Assembly (NCBI RefSeq): GCF_003344865.1
Contig: NZ_CP031165.1
Location: forward strand, 2,857,910-2,921,909
Length of the DNA: 64,000 bases
Direction of reading: 5' to 3'
Source of the DNA: Euzebya pacifica
GTDB lineage: Bacteria > Actinomycetota > Nitriliruptoria > Euzebyales > Euzebyaceae
The notes below the pieces were generated by a model that did no database searches, had not been told where the DNA came from, and worked only from the letters and a program-made list of their open reading frames with translations. Shown here in pieces: positions 15,529 through 23,764 of the stretch (within the stretch, counting starts at the first letter, position 1; each line of letters begins with the position of its first letter). The translations under genes were made by a program, and so were the position numbers.

Positions 15529-16164
15529 ATGTCGCTGGGGCTGCCCGACGCGAACGACCTGGGGACGACCGATCGTGGTCGTCGTCCGGTCGCGCGGTGG
15601 GCGGTCCTCGGACTGGTCGTCCTGGTCGTCGCGGGCGTCGGTGCCGCCGTCGTCGCCGGGCTGCGGTCCGACGGTGGCGTGGCGACGGTCTTCCAGCCAC
15701 AGCTGTCCACGCCACCCGGACTCGGTCCGGCGGTCGAGGAGGTGCCGGAGGACCTACTCCCGGGGCCGCTGCTCCCCTTGGGTCTTGGACCGGAGGTGGA
15801 CCTGAGTGCCTACGAGGGGCGGCCGCTGCTGGTCAACTTCTGGGCCACGTGGTGCGGACCCTGTGTGGAGGAGATGCCCGTCCTGCGAGATACGGAACGG
15901 CACCTTGGGGAAGAGGTGGCGTTCATCGGGATCAACGTGCAGGACAACGAGGAGGCCGCCCTGGAGTTCCTGTCCGAACTGGACGTCACCTACGACCAGG
16001 CTCGCGATCCGATGGCCGAGTACTTCACGGCGATCGGTGGCTTCGGCATGCCGACCACGCTGCTCGTCGACGCCGACGGTCAGATCACCTACCGCCACAC
16101 CGGCGCCGTCGAGGCCGCCCAGCTGGACGACCTGTTGGCGGCGCATCTGGGGGTCTCGCCATGA
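15529..16164 (+). CDS. Membrane-anchored TlpA/ResA-like thiol-disulphide protein
   Basis: 211 residues: cytoplasmic N-terminus, one membrane helix (residues about 22-46), then an extracytoplasmic thioredoxin fold. The redox motif is WATWCGPCVEEMP, and the cis-proline loop is GGFGMPTTLLV. Proteins of this kind reduce or isomerise disulphides outside the membrane, for example on apocytochromes or metal-damaged proteins. It is cotranscribed with the upstream DUF2933-like gene and overlaps the hydrolase start (ATGA). Its own partner membrane reductase (CcdA) is not in the window. Confidence 0.86.
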   Translation: MSLGLPDANDLGTTDRGRRPVARWAVLGLVVLVVAGVGAAVVAGLRSDGGVATVFQPQLSTPPGLGPAVEEVPEDLLPGPLLPLGLGPEVDLSAYEGRPLLVNFWATWCGPCVEEMPVLRDTERHLGEEVAFIGINVQDNEEAALEFLSELDVTYDQARDPMAEYFTAIGGFGMPTTLLVDADGQITYRHTGAVEAAQLDDLLAAHLGVSP

Positions 16165-17123
16165 GGCCGTCTCCGCCGGCGGCCGTGGCGTCGGTCGTTG
16201 CGCTGGCTGCGGGCTCCTGGCTGGTGCGCCACGTGACCTCGCCGGCGGTCCGCGGCTGGTCGCCACCGTCGGGTGAGCGCGGGCGGGCCGGCGGGCTGGC
16301 CGTACGGCGTCTGGGTGCCGGCGAGGATCGGCCGGTCATCGTGCTGTTGCACGGCTTGACCGCGTCGGGTGACTGGTGGGGCGGCGGCTACGACGTCCTC
16401 GCGGAGGACGCGGAGGTGGTGGTGCCGGACCTCCTCGGCTTCGGCGCATCGATGGACGTCGACCGCGGCGACTTCTCCCGGGAGGCACACCTGGATGCGC
16501 TGGACGCGATGGTGGACGAGCTGGGTCTGACCGGCCGCCCCCTGACGGTGGTCGGGCACTCCATGGGGACGCTGGTGGCACTGCACTGGGCTGCCCGTCG
16601 TCCGGAGACCGTCCGGGTGGTCGCGTTCAGCGCCCCGCTGTACGACAGCCGGGAGGAGGCTGAGCGGCACATCGCCCGCCTGGGCCCGCTCGAGCGGTTC
16701 TTCGGGCTGGACACCGGGTTGGCCGAGCGCACCTGCGCACTGATGTGTGAGTACCGCAGCACCGCGCAGTGGCTGTGGACCGCGGTGTCGCCGCAGTGGC
16801 CGGTGCGGTTGGCCCGACACGGGGTGCTGCACACCTGGCCGGCCTACCTGGGCGGCATGGAGGGGCTGATCATCCGTGGCGAGTGGGAGACCGCACTGGA
16901 GCAGCTCGACGAACGGGGGGTGCCGGTGCTGCTGGCCGAGGGGGCAGAGGATCCCATCCCGGTGGCCGGGCGGGCGCAGCGGCTGGCCAGCGCCCACCGG
17001 TGCGTGCGGACAGCCCGACACCCGTCCGCCGCACACGACCTGCCCGCTGCCTACCCCAACTGGTCGCGTGAGCAGGTGCGAGCGGCTGCGACGGGGACCG
17101 ATCCATCGATCGATCTCGGCTGA
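16161..17123 (+). CDS. Alpha/beta hydrolase
   Basis: 320 residues with a short hydrophobic N-terminus (VASVVALAAGSWLVRHV) that may act as a membrane anchor or signal. The fold is clear: oxyanion loop VLLHGLTASGDWW, nucleophile elbow TVVGHSMGTLVALHWA with the catalytic Ser, acid in LLAEGAEDPIP and catalytic His in SAAHDLP. Substrate unknown. Overlaps the TlpA-like gene by four bases, and its stop directly abuts the stop of the convergent CDF gene. Confidence 0.83.
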   Translation: MRPSPPAAVASVVALAAGSWLVRHVTSPAVRGWSPPSGERGRAGGLAVRRLGAGEDRPVIVLLHGLTASGDWWGGGYDVLAEDAEVVVPDLLGFGASMDVDRGDFSREAHLDALDAMVDELGLTGRPLTVVGHSMGTLVALHWAARRPETVRVVAFSAPLYDSREEAERHIARLGPLERFFGLDTGLAERTCALMCEYRSTAQWLWTAVSPQWPVRLARHGVLHTWPAYLGGMEGLIIRGEWETALEQLDERGVPVLLAEGAEDPIPVAGRAQRLASAHRCVRTARHPSAAHDLPAAYPNWSREQVRAAATGTDPSIDLG

Positions 17124-17762
17124 TCAACCGCACGCATCGTCACCGCAGTCGATCTTGCCCTCCCAGGCCTCGCGTCCCTCCATCACCGCGAAGCCGGCGA
17201 TGACGAAGCCGGCCAGGGCGTCCAGCCACGTCCAGCCGAACAGGCTGAAGGCCAGCAGACCGGCGAAGGTGGAGACCGACAGCCATGCGCACAGCCGTGT
17301 CTCGGCGGCGTCGGCGATGACCAGTCTGGAGCCGAGTGCCTCACCGGCGCGGCGCTTGGCGCGGGCCAGCCACGGCATGATGACCACCGAAGCGCCGGTC
17401 AGGGCGACACCGATTGGGCTGGCGTCTGGCGTCTCATCCCCGAGCAGGCGGATGACGCCCTCGACTGTGACGTAGGCCGCCAGGGCGAAGAACGTCGCGG
17501 CGATGAACTTGAGCGATCGCCGTTCAGCGGCTTCGTCCACCTCACCACCGCGCAGCTCGGAGAGCAGTCGGTGCAGCACCACGCCGGCGGCGGCCACCTC
17601 GATGCCAGAGTCCACCCCGAAGCCGATCAGTGACACCAGGCCCGCGGCCACGCCTGCGCCGACGGCGATGACGCCCTCGACCACGTTGTAGCCGATGGTC
17701 AGCTGCTCCAGCCGCACCGCGCGACGCGCAGGGCCACGTTGCCGGAGGTCGGTCGCCGTCAT
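17124..17762 (-). CDS. Short CDF-family cation efflux transporter
   Basis: 212 residues, all membrane domain: six helices, starting GYNVVEGVIAV and SLIGFGVDSGIEVAAAGVVL with the Asp of the helix-2 metal site, and ending in a cysteine-containing tail (IDCGDDACG). It lacks the cytoplasmic C-terminal domain of long CDF proteins, as many actinobacterial members do. Expected role: proton-coupled export of divalent metal. The ATG overlaps the stop of the CmtR-like repressor gene (ATGA), so they form a two-gene operon. A deleted paralogue lies at 6117-6335. Confidence 0.83.
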   Translation of the reverse strand: MTATDLRQRGPARRAVRLEQLTIGYNVVEGVIAVGAGVAAGLVSLIGFGVDSGIEVAAAGVVLHRLLSELRGGEVDEAAERRSLKFIAATFFALAAYVTVEGVIRLLGDETPDASPIGVALTGASVVIMPWLARAKRRAGEALGSRLVIADAAETRLCAWLSVSTFAGLLAFSLFGWTWLDALAGFVIAGFAVMEGREAWEGKIDCGDDACG

Positions 17763-18121
17763 CCCGTCACCGCGTCGCCGTAGGCGGGGCACAGGGCGAC
17801 GGCGTGACCGGTCGCGGCCAGTAGATCCTCCGCAGCGGCCAGCAGGCGCCGTAGCTCCACCTCCGGCGCCAGGGCGTACACCGTCGCCCGTCCCTCCGGC
17901 CGACCGACGATCAGGCCGCAGTCCCGCAGGCACGCGCAGTGCGCTGAGACGGTGGACTGGGCCAGCTCGAGCTGGCCGGTCAGGTCCACGACCCGCTGGG
18001 CGCGGCCGGCGAGCAGCTGGAGGATCGCCAGCCGCGTCGGGTCCCCGAGGCTCCGGAACAAGCTGGTCGCGCTCGAGAACAACGCCGGTTCAGTATCTAC
18101 ATCTACCGCTGTCATCGTCAT
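17759..18121 (-). CDS. ArsR/SmtB-family soft-metal sensor, second CmtR type
   Basis: 120-residue repressor with the winged-helix region QSTVSAHCACLRDCGL and a C-terminal VALCPAYGD. Cysteine spacing (CLRDC plus a C-terminal Cys) equals CmtR, with one extra Cys two residues before the pair. It controls, by position, the CDF exporter that overlaps its end. The start ATG 18121 is preceded by a TATCAT hexamer at exactly six bases with no Shine-Dalgarno, which suggests a leaderless mRNA. About 60% similar by eye to the repressor at 6477-6824. Confidence 0.87.
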   Translation of the reverse strand: MTMTAVDVDTEPALFSSATSLFRSLGDPTRLAILQLLAGRAQRVVDLTGQLELAQSTVSAHCACLRDCGLIVGRPEGRATVYALAPEVELRRLLAAAEDLLAATGHAVALCPAYGDAVTG

Positions 18122-18133
18122 ACAGCGATGATA
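18107..18133 (-). promoter_or_regulatory. Leaderless promoter and operator of the second CmtR-like repressor
   Basis: On the minus strand a TATCAT -10 hexamer (18133-18128) ends six bases before ATG 18121, the spacing expected of a leaderless actinobacterial transcript. An inverted repeat CGCTGT-N9-ACAGCG (18107-18112 with 18122-18127) straddles the start codon, so the repressor could block initiation by sitting on the start point. No ribosome-binding site is visible. Confidence 0.55.
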
Positions 18134-18179
18134 TCCGCCCGACCACGCCTGACATCGGGCAGCGCATCCAAGGGTGGTG

Positions 18180-21100
18180 TCAGATGCCACGACCGGGTCC
18201 TTCCAGGGTGCGTTGATGCCGTCTGCCCACGTCATCTGGGCGGTACTGCTCTGCGATGGCGGTCTGATGAGCGCGACGCATCGCAGCCATGGCGAAGGAG
18301 CGTCCCGGCGTCGGTTCGACGTACTGCCTTCGACCGAGTGGCGCATCGCCCGTGACGGCGTGACGGTCGCGATAGGCGGCGACGGTGGCCAGGTCACCGA
18401 ACCACTCCCGGCGTCGGTGTGCATCGACGGGGGGTCGGCCAAGGTGGCGCGTCCACCTGGCGCCATCGGCCAGAGCGGTCCGGCCGAGCTCCTCGGCGCG
18501 CTGCTGGATGAGCTGTTGACGAACGTCGAGTGCGGTTCGCATGTCGCCGGACATGGATCCTGTGACCACAGGGATCAGTCCGGCGATCAAGTCAGGTGGT
18601 CGGGCTCGGGTCTTTTTGGCCAACGTGCTCACGGCAGTCTGGGCCCGGTGGTGCAGGACCGCGGCGATGTCATCGACGTCCTCCAACGGTCGTGCGTGCA
18701 CGAGTCGTGGCAGGAGCGCGCTGACATCGAGGCGGTGGGCTTCGATGGTGCGCAGCGTGGCGCAGAGCGGTCCGAAGGCGTCAGAGGCGATGACTGCCTC
18801 CACCTGGTCCTCGCGTAGACCGCATGCACGGATGAGGGAGGTCCAGCGCGGTCGCTGTGCTGCGGCGGCGATGGTGTCGTACTCCGCGGCGAGCTGGGCG
18901 ATGCTGCCGTAGCGGTCCTGTTCGGCAGTGATCATCTGGTGAGCGGACGCCTCGGCACCGATGCGGGCGAGCACGCCGGCCAGTACCGCCCAGCCGGTCG
19001 GTGCGTCGGTGTGCTGGTGGGCTTCGATGTCGAGGGTGTCGGTGCAGGTGTAGGCGTCGTTTGACTGTCGTCCGCGGGTCATGGCGACGTACAGCGTCTC
19101 CCGGGTCATCCCCGGACCGACGATCGCGTGAGCGGTGTCCACCGTCGCGCCCTGCGCCCGGTGCACGGTCGTTGCGTAGCCCAGCTCGACGTGGGCGTCG
19201 ACGTAGCTGGCGGGCAGTCGTGTCGGGCTGCTGGACGGCAGGCGCTGGCGGCGGACGTCGACGGTGCCGTCGGGGTGCAGGGCGGTGATGCGCCAGCGGT
19301 CCCCGTTGCGGACCCACCCGCCGGCGCCGTGGAGGCGCCGGTCGTTGCGACGGGTCACCACCACGTCGCCGACCCCGGCGGTGGTGCCGTCGTGCAACGC
19401 CACCGTGTCCGCTGCGTCGACGTGGCCAGAGGCGATCAGGTCGGCCTGGGCGCGGATGTTGAGGGCGAGGACCTGATCGCGGGTGGGGGCGATGAGCAGG
19501 CTGTGCTTCCCGGCGGCCTGGTCGGTCTGCCAGGCGGTGTAGGCGGTGTTGAGCATCTGTTCGGTGTCGCCGTCGTGCAGCCGGTCGTGCTGGCTGTAGG
19601 TGTCGAGGACGGTGGGGTTGCCGTCGCGTAGTTGCAGGGTTGCGGCGGCTTCCCAGGGCTGGGTGAAGCGGCGGACGTCGGTGAGGTGTGCGACGTCGTC
19701 GCGGTCGCGGGCGAGGAGTTGCAGGGCGCCGCCGGCATCGACGGATGCGAGCTGTGCGGGGTCGCCGACGACGAGGACCTTGGCGCCGACGGTGGCGGCG
19801 TGGTCGGCGATGGTGTGCAGGCTGCGGGTGCCGGCCAGGGACGCTTCGTCGATGATGACCAGCTGCCCGGCCGTCAGGGTCGCGTTGCCGGCGTGGTGGT
19901 CGTGCAGCCACTTGGCGAGCGTGTCCGCCGGGACGCCCAGGTCCTGACCGAGGACCTCGGCGGCGGCCGCGGATGGGGCAAGGCCGATCACCGAGTTGGC
20001 GCCGTAGAGGCTGGTCCAGGCCTGGCGGAGGGTGCGCATGGCGGTGGTCTTGCCGGCGCCGGCAGGGCCGATCAGCACATCCACAACCCGCCCCGACGTC
20101 GCCACTGCGGTCACCGCGGCGGCCTGATCGTTCCCGAGCCCACCCGCCGTCACGGCCTGGTCGCTTGTGTGGGGAGGAAGGGTCGGTGCGGTGGTGGTGC
20201 GGCCGAGGTCGAGCAGCCGGTCCTCGGCGGCGAGAAGCTCGGCTGAGGTGAACACCTCACTGTGACGGGGTCGCAGAACGCTGGTCCCATCCGCACGACG
20301 CAGCTCCGCTGGCACGGTGGCGAGCTCGGGTGGCGCCAGACGAACCGACTGGTCCTGGGCGGCATCCACGATTCGGTGCAGGACGGTGGTGCGGTCGGTG
20401 TTGGTGGCGAAGCGGACCCCGGCGAGCTGGCGGGATGTCTCGGCGTGCAGGTTCCATCGGCGCCACGTCGACCGTCGCTCACCCACCACGTCCACGACCT
20501 GAGCTGCAACGCCTGCAACGGTTGCCTCCGACAGCGCGTCGGCGGTGAGCAGCTGCTGTCTGCGCTGGCCGTCGTGTAGCAGACCGGCTGCCCAGTCCTC
20601 AGCGGGCCGGGCGAGGACGGCAGAGGCCCGTTCCCGCCAGCTGGTCATCAGCGCTGCGAGTGGCGTCACCGTCTTGTCGGGCCGGGTGGCCAGGGTGGCC
20701 TGCTGCCGCAGCTTCAGCACCGTCCGGGCTGTCGGCTGGTGGCCGTGTTCGGCGACGTAGGCGGCGACCAGGTCGTCCTTGACCGCCCCGATCGCCGCAG
20801 CCCGCGACGAGAACAGCTCGAGCAGCTCCTCGGGGACGCCGGTGAGATCCCAACAGGCGTTGCGATCAGCGCCACGGTCGCGTTGGTGCCAGGTGAGCCC
20901 GAGAGTGCGGGTGAGGTGGTCGGCCAGCACCGCTCGGTAGTGCTCCGACAGCGCCACCATCGCCGCATGCACCGGCCGGCCATCCAGGGATCGCCACTTG
21001 CCATCGAGGGCGGTCTGGACCTTGTTGGCGATCACGACATGGGTGTGCAGCTGTGGATCCCCCGCACGGGAGTCGACGTGATCGAAGGCGACTGCGCTCA

Positions 21101-21719
21101 CGCCGGTGACGTCGACCTGGGCAACCGCCCCATCCCCGGCATCCGCGCCCATCCGGGTAGCGGCCACCTCCGCCTCGAACAGCCGCAGGACATCGTCGAT
21201 GGCCGCATGGTGGGCAGCGACGATCTTGGCCTGCACCTCAGCGGGGGCGAGGGCCCACAGGACCGACACCGACTTGGGGACCGAGAAGGTCAAGTCGAAC
21301 CCGGCAACTGCGCGACGGGTCGGTCGCGAGGCCTCTGCCGACTCGATCGCGGCCATGGCCGCGGCCCGCTGCTCACGATCCAGCCCCCCATCGAGCCGGG
21401 CGACCCGAGCCGCCACCCGCTCCGCCCGCGACAGGTACTGCGGGTAGGCACGACCCAGCGGGTCGCCGGTGATCGGGTCGCGCCCTTCGCCCAGCAGCAA
21501 CGCCAGCTGGGCCTCCTCCACCACATCACCTGCCCGGATGCGGCCGTCCCCGAGGCCGGCCAGGCCGCTGCCGAGCCATCGCCCGGGTGGGGTGCCGTCC
21601 GCGGTGTAGTAGGCCGTCAACGGCAACCCGGACTGACGTTGCCCATCGCCGATAGCGACCGACGACGTCAGGTACCGGTAGCCATGCCCAGCCGACATCA
21701 CCCGCATCGACACCGTCAC
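18180..21719 (-). CDS. TrwC/TraI-type conjugative relaxase-helicase (MOB_F)
   Basis: 1179 residues. N-terminal relaxase: catalytic tyrosines in GHGYRYLTSS, the AYYTADGTPPGRWLGSG motif, FDLTFSVPKSVSVLWAL and the three-His metal site in DPQLHTHVVIAN. The C-terminal half is a RecD-like helicase with Walker A LIGPAGAGKTTAMR, DEASLAGT, and GYATTVHRAQGATVD. It would nick oriT and unwind the strand for transfer. Start: GTG 21719 gives MTVSMRVMSAGHGYRYL, like family N-termini; ATG 21707 is the alternative. No coupling protein, type IV secretion gene or oriT was found nearby, so it is an orphan. Confidence 0.9.
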   Translation of the reverse strand: MTVSMRVMSAGHGYRYLTSSVAIGDGQRQSGLPLTAYYTADGTPPGRWLGSGLAGLGDGRIRAGDVVEEAQLALLLGEGRDPITGDPLGRAYPQYLSRAERVAARVARLDGGLDREQRAAAMAAIESAEASRPTRRAVAGFDLTFSVPKSVSVLWALAPAEVQAKIVAAHHAAIDDVLRLFEAEVAATRMGADAGDGAVAQVDVTGVSAVAFDHVDSRAGDPQLHTHVVIANKVQTALDGKWRSLDGRPVHAAMVALSEHYRAVLADHLTRTLGLTWHQRDRGADRNACWDLTGVPEELLELFSSRAAAIGAVKDDLVAAYVAEHGHQPTARTVLKLRQQATLATRPDKTVTPLAALMTSWRERASAVLARPAEDWAAGLLHDGQRRQQLLTADALSEATVAGVAAQVVDVVGERRSTWRRWNLHAETSRQLAGVRFATNTDRTTVLHRIVDAAQDQSVRLAPPELATVPAELRRADGTSVLRPRHSEVFTSAELLAAEDRLLDLGRTTTAPTLPPHTSDQAVTAGGLGNDQAAAVTAVATSGRVVDVLIGPAGAGKTTAMRTLRQAWTSLYGANSVIGLAPSAAAAEVLGQDLGVPADTLAKWLHDHHAGNATLTAGQLVIIDEASLAGTRSLHTIADHAATVGAKVLVVGDPAQLASVDAGGALQLLARDRDDVAHLTDVRRFTQPWEAAATLQLRDGNPTVLDTYSQHDRLHDGDTEQMLNTAYTAWQTDQAAGKHSLLIAPTRDQVLALNIRAQADLIASGHVDAADTVALHDGTTAGVGDVVVTRRNDRRLHGAGGWVRNGDRWRITALHPDGTVDVRRQRLPSSSPTRLPASYVDAHVELGYATTVHRAQGATVDTAHAIVGPGMTRETLYVAMTRGRQSNDAYTCTDTLDIEAHQHTDAPTGWAVLAGVLARIGAEASAHQMITAEQDRYGSIAQLAAEYDTIAAAAQRPRWTSLIRACGLREDQVEAVIASDAFGPLCATLRTIEAHRLDVSALLPRLVHARPLEDVDDIAAVLHHRAQTAVSTLAKKTRARPPDLIAGLIPVVTGSMSGDMRTALDVRQQLIQQRAEELGRTALADGARWTRHLGRPPVDAHRRREWFGDLATVAAYRDRHAVTGDAPLGRRQYVEPTPGRSFAMAAMRRAHQTAIAEQYRPDDVGRRHQRTLEGPGRGI

Positions 21720-21818
21720 CCACACCACCCCCGACACGCCGACCGACCAGGACGCGCGGCCCACAGCCCACCTCGAACTGCAAGACGCGTGTCTGGTGTG
21801 ACGGGGCCGAGGGGCTGT

Positions 21819-21899
21819 CTGTGTCAAGGATCCTGGAAGACGTTCGGGCGCTGCGATGGCTCGCGGTTTCGACGTGGCTGGCGGAGATTCCTGACACAG
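21819..21899. repeat. Imperfect inverted repeat pair, possible insertion-sequence ends
   Basis: CTGTGTCAAGGATCC at 21819-21833 faces GGAGATTCCTGACACAG at 21883-21899, whose complement is CTGTGTCAGGAATCTCC: eight identical bases then partial match. The 49 bases between code for nothing recognisable. The layout looks like the two ends of an insertion sequence (transposase lost) or a small non-autonomous element, located just upstream of the relaxase start. No target duplication was seen. Confidence 0.4.
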
Positions 21900-21928
21900 C
21901 ACGGGCGGTGCCTGCGTCGTAGTTCGCG

Positions 21929-22216
21929 ATGGCGACACGGCTGCCGACGAAGGCTCAGGAGGAGGGGCGCGCAAGGAGCTCGCGGTCGTCAACGTCGTCC
22001 GTCGGTACGGACGATCGCAATCCGGTCCTGCGCACGACGACGTCCTCGCCAGTTCCTGGTCGGAGCGCGACTGACGGGCGCGGCGCCACGGACGTCGCGG
22101 ACTACGTGCGCCAGGTCGTCGACCGGGCCCCACCGCTCTCGGCGGCCCAACGAGAGCTGCTCGCCGACATCCTGCAGCGCCATGACGATGCAGGCACAGC
22201 GAGCGCTCCCGCCTGA
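21929..22216 (+). CDS. Hypothetical small protein
   Basis: 95 residues. The C-terminal part (DVADYVRQVVDRAPPLSAAQRELLADIL) looks like short actinobacterial proteins found beside HTH and integrase genes of mobile elements. The N-terminal half is low-complexity Arg/Ser/Thr and may not be translated. No other ATG is available downstream in frame. Located between the relaxase and the toxin-antitoxin remnants. Function unknown. Confidence 0.4.
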   Translation: MATRLPTKAQEEGRARSSRSSTSSVGTDDRNPVLRTTTSSPVPGRSATDGRGATDVADYVRQVVDRAPPLSAAQRELLADILQRHDDAGTASAPA

Positions 22217-22230
22217 CGCGTGATGTCAGT

Positions 22231-22659
22231 GCGGGGACGTACGGTCCGGTCGATGACGTCCGGGAGCTGGCGCCGCGCGGCCACTACCTCGCTGCCGAGG
22301 TCGGCCGGCAGCCATCTGCGACGAGGTGGGCTGCGCGGCAACGTGACCTCAGCCACATCGAAGTCAACCCCGACCGGCTCTCCGGCAGCCCCGTGATCGC
22401 GGGTACGCGGAGTCCGGCTGACGACGTCGCCCGGCTCGCAGCTACGGACGACGGCGAGGCGATCCTCCGGGCTGACTACGGTCAGACCGACGAGCAGATC
22501 GCTGATGCGAGGACGTGGTGGGCCGCAGTCACGGGGTACGCCCCTGCTTGCGGCCTGACCAGCCAGGGGCATCGGGCGACTGTTGGTGATCGACGCGAGC
22601 CTGGCCTCGCGCATCGCGACCGTGCTGGCTCCACCGACCCGCTGTGGGGATCTCTCTGA
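22231..22659 (+). pseudogene. Internally deleted DUF433 (VapB-like) antitoxin
   Basis: One frame reads TYGPVDDVRELAPRGHYLAAEVGR, like the N-terminus of MerR-DUF433 antitoxins, then jumps to IEVNPDRLSGSPVIAGTR and ILRADYGQTDEQIADARTWW, the C-terminal DUF433 domain. The middle part (rest of the HTH) is missing, and no ATG/GTG/TTG precedes the first half; the only in-frame start is GTG 22393. The gene is dead or reduced to its DUF433 end. Confidence 0.6.
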
Positions 22660-22660
22660 C
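22580..22660 (+). pseudogene. Possible 5' stub of a PIN-like (DUF5615) toxin
   Basis: From TTG 22580 the frame begins LLVIDASLASRIATVLA, like the first strand and helix of DUF5615 PIN-like toxins that pair with DUF433 antitoxins. After about 17 residues the similarity ends. It overlaps the end of the antitoxin remnant in another frame, as intact pairs do. Short evidence, hence low confidence. Confidence 0.35.
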
Positions 22661-22846
22661 ACACGATGGAGGATCCGTGCATCGTCACCATGGTCGCCGT
22701 CGCTGCCGCTCTGGCCTTCGTGGGCCGCGTCGCGCTCGCTTCGTGGGCCGCTCCGATGTGACCGGTGTGATTCGTCGGCGTCATGGGTGAACTGCGCGTG
22801 AGATGTCGTTGCCTTGAGGAATCCTCGCTCGAACCCTGACCGAGCG

Positions 22847-22902
22847 TTGCCCCTTGGGGTATCCGCGACTTTGGGTCGTGCCGCAACCTGCCGATATATA
22901 GT
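22847..22902 (+). promoter_or_regulatory. Promoter region with a possible CsoR-like G/C-tract site
   Basis: TTGCCCCTTGGGGTAT (22847-22862) has the G/C-tract inverted-repeat look of CsoR/RcnR operators. A TATATA/TATAGT -10 (22895-22902) ends 4-6 bases before ATG 22907, so the transcript may be leaderless. Family assignment of the site is a guess from appearance. Confidence 0.3.
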
Positions 22903-22906
22903 CCGC

Positions 22907-23281
22907 ATGGTGCGTGTGCTCGTGCTCCTCTGCGTGAGCGTCATCGTGGTGACGCAGGGCCTTGGCGTGCTCGTGGCACATCCCCACTTCGACGCCATCG
23001 GGGACGGTGGACAACACATTCATTCCTACGTCCCTGATGCCGATGGCCACACCGGGCATCCGGAGGACGCCGCGCCGGCCGAAAGCGAGCACCGGAGGGG
23101 GCAGCCCACCGCGCGCCTGTCCGGCTTGGTGCTGCTCTGGGCTCTGGCGTTCGTCGCAGTTGTGCGCGGCAACCGGTCCGCCGATCAGTCAACCGGCCCG
23201 GTGATGCACGGCACCCGCGCAGGCCGTCCCCAGAAGCGTCATCCCGCGCGGCTCGCGCTTCTCGCCATCCTCCGGATCTAG
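22907..23281 (+). CDS. Small exported or membrane protein with a His/Asp segment
   Basis: 124 residues. An N-terminal signal-like helix (VRVLVLLCVSVIVVTQGLGVLV) is followed by a loop rich in His and Asp (HPHFDAIGDGGQHIHSY, DGHTGHPED) and a second helix (LSGLVLLWALAFVAVV), ending in a basic tail. The His loop suggests metal binding outside the membrane, as in CzcI/DUF2946-like proteins, but the family was not recognised. Probably leaderless. It lies in the metal island between the relaxase remnants and the cysteine-domain protein. Confidence 0.55.
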   Translation: MVRVLVLLCVSVIVVTQGLGVLVAHPHFDAIGDGGQHIHSYVPDADGHTGHPEDAAPAESEHRRGQPTARLSGLVLLWALAFVAVVRGNRSADQSTGPVMHGTRAGRPQKRHPARLALLAILRI

Positions 23282-23470
23282 AGGACCGCGGGTCGCCCGG
23301 CCCGTGCTGCTGCGTCCGCACCCGGCGCGCCAGCCCGCCCGGGCCTTCGTCACGCGACCACTCGTGGTTCGCGCGCACCGTTGACCCGCCTCGCTGCATT
23401 CGGGTGCGACCCGCGACCACCGGCTCCTGCCGGATGGTCCCGCCGAGTCGCGACCAAGGAACGCATCGCC

Positions 23471-23764
23471 ATGACCACCCCCAACCAGATCCGGCGACCG
23501 ATGCCGGCCAGCCTCGTGCTGCTCGGCCTGCTCGCCGCGCCCGACGCGGCCCACTCAGCGCTGCAATCCGCAGACCCCGCCCCCGACAGCGGTACAGACC
23601 AGCCCGTGGACACGCTGTCACTGTTCGCCTGGCCTATCGAGGGCCTTCGTGACTCCGTCCAGGCCACCAGCCCCGTCGGCCAGACCCAACTCGAACCAGT
23701 CGGGCCTCCGACAGCGTCGCCCCCACTCAACCGACCGCTGTGGCGAGCGGAGGCATCGTCGTGA
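23471..23764 (+). CDS. Hypothetical small protein upstream of the tandem-domain protein
   Basis: 97 residues: one hydrophobic segment (PASLVLLGLLAAPDAAHSAL) that may be a signal peptide, then a Pro/Ser/Asp-rich tail. Start ATG 23471 has an AAGGA site. Its stop overlaps the GTG of the next gene (GTGA at 23761), so the pair is translationally coupled. No family recognised. Confidence 0.5.
   Translation: MTTPNQIRRPMPASLVLLGLLAAPDAAHSALQSADPAPDSGTDQPVDTLSLFAWPIEGLRDSVQATSPVGQTQLEPVGPPTASPPLNRPLWRAEASS

Noticed and set aside
22666-22761. 31-codon hydrophobic ORF from ATG 22666
   Set aside because: Too short, no clear RBS and no recognisable family; could be part of the decayed toxin-antitoxin region.
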